From assembly GCA_020633465.1 (NCBI GenBank), contig JACKDN010000036.1, positions 1-64,000 of the forward strand: 64,000 bases of DNA, in the 5' to 3' direction. Below the pieces are notes generated by a model. It was not told the DNA's origin, did no database searches, and worked only from the letters and a program-made list of their open reading frames with translations. Below, in pieces: positions 63,463 to 64,000 of the stretch (position 1 is the stretch's first letter; each line of letters opens with the position of its first letter). The DNA is from Myxococcales bacterium. Lineage in GTDB: Bacteria > Myxococcota_A > Bradymonadia > UBA7976 > UBA1532. The translations under genes were made by a program, and so were the position numbers.

Positions 63463-64000
63463 TCACAGCAACAGCAGCGCGACGGCGACCACGGCGGCGA
63501 CGCCCGCCGCGGCGGCGGCCAGCAGGCCCACCGGGAAGCCCGCCGGGGGCGCGGGCGCGGCGACCGGCGCGAGCCTCGGGGCGGCGGACGGGAGCGGGGT
63601 CGGTGACACCGCCGTCGGGCGCGGCGTCGGCTCGAGGGTGCGCCCCGCGCGCTCGAGGTCCAGCTCGAGCGCCACGTCGTCGCCGGCGGCCGCGCCCCAC
63701 TTGATCGCGGGCAGGTCCGGGTTGCTCTCGACGGCGGGCGTGTCGTCGATGATCTCGTCGCGGCGGTCGGGCAGATCCTCGGGCCGAACCGCGCCCTCGG
63801 GGCGGAACGGCGCCTCGGCGGCGGCGGGCGCCGGCGCGGGGGCCATCCAGGCCGCCAGATCGACGTCGAGGGCCTCGGCGTCGGACTCGAAGGCGTCATC
63901 CCCGGCCGCGGCGGCCGCCGCCCGCACCTCGTCGGCGGACAGGCGGAGGGGCTTGTCCCGGCCGCCGCCGCCCACCTGCACGTGGCCCGGCGCGCTTCGA
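63463..64000 (-). CDS. Tail-anchored protein, 5' cut by the window edge
   Basis: The frame runs off the right edge (still open at 64000), so the N-terminus is missing; a GTG at 63981 is a possible but unneeded start. The visible 179 residues begin with VQVGGGGRDKPLRL, an opening that could belong to an FHA-like domain, then acidic and proline-rich linkers (LEPTPRPTAVSPTPLPSAAP), and end with one hydrophobic stretch (GFPVGLLAAAAAGVAAVVAV) at the C-terminus. A tail anchor with a long cytosolic part is likely. Function is unknown. Confidence 0.6.
   Translation of the reverse strand, partial: RSAPGHVQVGGGGRDKPLRLSADEVRAAAAAAGDDAFESDAEALDVDLAAWMAPAPAPAAAEAPFRPEGAVRPEDLPDRRDEIIDDTPAVESNPDLPAIKWGAAAGDDVALELDLERAGRTLEPTPRPTAVSPTPLPSAAPRLAPVAAPAPPAGFPVGLLAAAAAGVAAVVAVALLLL

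Overview
The window is very GC-rich (roughly 70% or more by eye), densely packed, and almost entirely coding. It most likely comes from a Myxococcota (delta-type) bacterium. Supporting this are a thrombospondin-type-3 protein with a MYXO-CTERM-like tail (51338-52684), a 3314-residue lipoprotein of Myxococcus-type disulfide repeats (6708-16652), an AgmX/PglI-type TonB-like protein with ExbB/ExbD partners (55466-60127), many one-off lipoproteins and a SelW-type selenoprotein. I saw no rRNA, tRNA, CRISPR array, phage gene or intact insertion sequence. No gene-free stretch exceeds about 265 bases.

Layout. 1-6641: a broken gene at the edge, a TIGR00027-type methyltransferase, a serine hydrolase lipoprotein, a CxxCH protein, an NmrA-type oxidoreductase, a Cys-rich lipoprotein, and a 77-residue CxxU selenoprotein whose in-frame TGA hides it from ordinary gene calling. 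6708-16652: the giant repeat lipoprotein. 16820-28066: two histidine kinase/response regulator pairs, a fatty acid desaturase, a 1456-residue Ig/TSP3/Kelch lipoprotein and a GGDEF-EAL protein. 28128-36949: an eight-gene minus-strand operon with an outer-membrane barrel, five lipoproteins (two TPR-rich), a Rpn/YhgA-type nuclease and an M23 peptidase. 37007-42874: an LVIVD-type lipoprotein, a creatininase-family protein, a Cys-rich lipoprotein broken by a frameshift, and a metallo-beta-lactamase-fold lipoprotein. 42876-52684: a minus-strand series of surface lipoproteins, including two von Willebrand A proteins. 52781-60127: two more lipoproteins, then an ExbB-ExbD-ExbD-pseudokinase-AgmX envelope motor locus. 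60276-64000: a HAD phosphatase, a Fur-box-preceded porin/FMN-binding/membrane-protein operon, and a tail-anchored protein cut by the window edge.

How they may work together. Most of the window encodes the cell envelope. The ExbB/ExbD/AgmX locus is the energised inner-membrane part of a trans-envelope machine. The barrel plus TPR-lipoprotein operon could be an outer-membrane and periplasmic part of a similar machine, resembling the Agl/Glt gliding apparatus, but that link is inference. The last operon looks like an iron-responsive outer-membrane and redox module. Three reading-frame breaks (near 160, 39435 and 58440-58640), two of them in low-complexity GC tracts, may be sequencing errors and should be checked before any gene is called dead.
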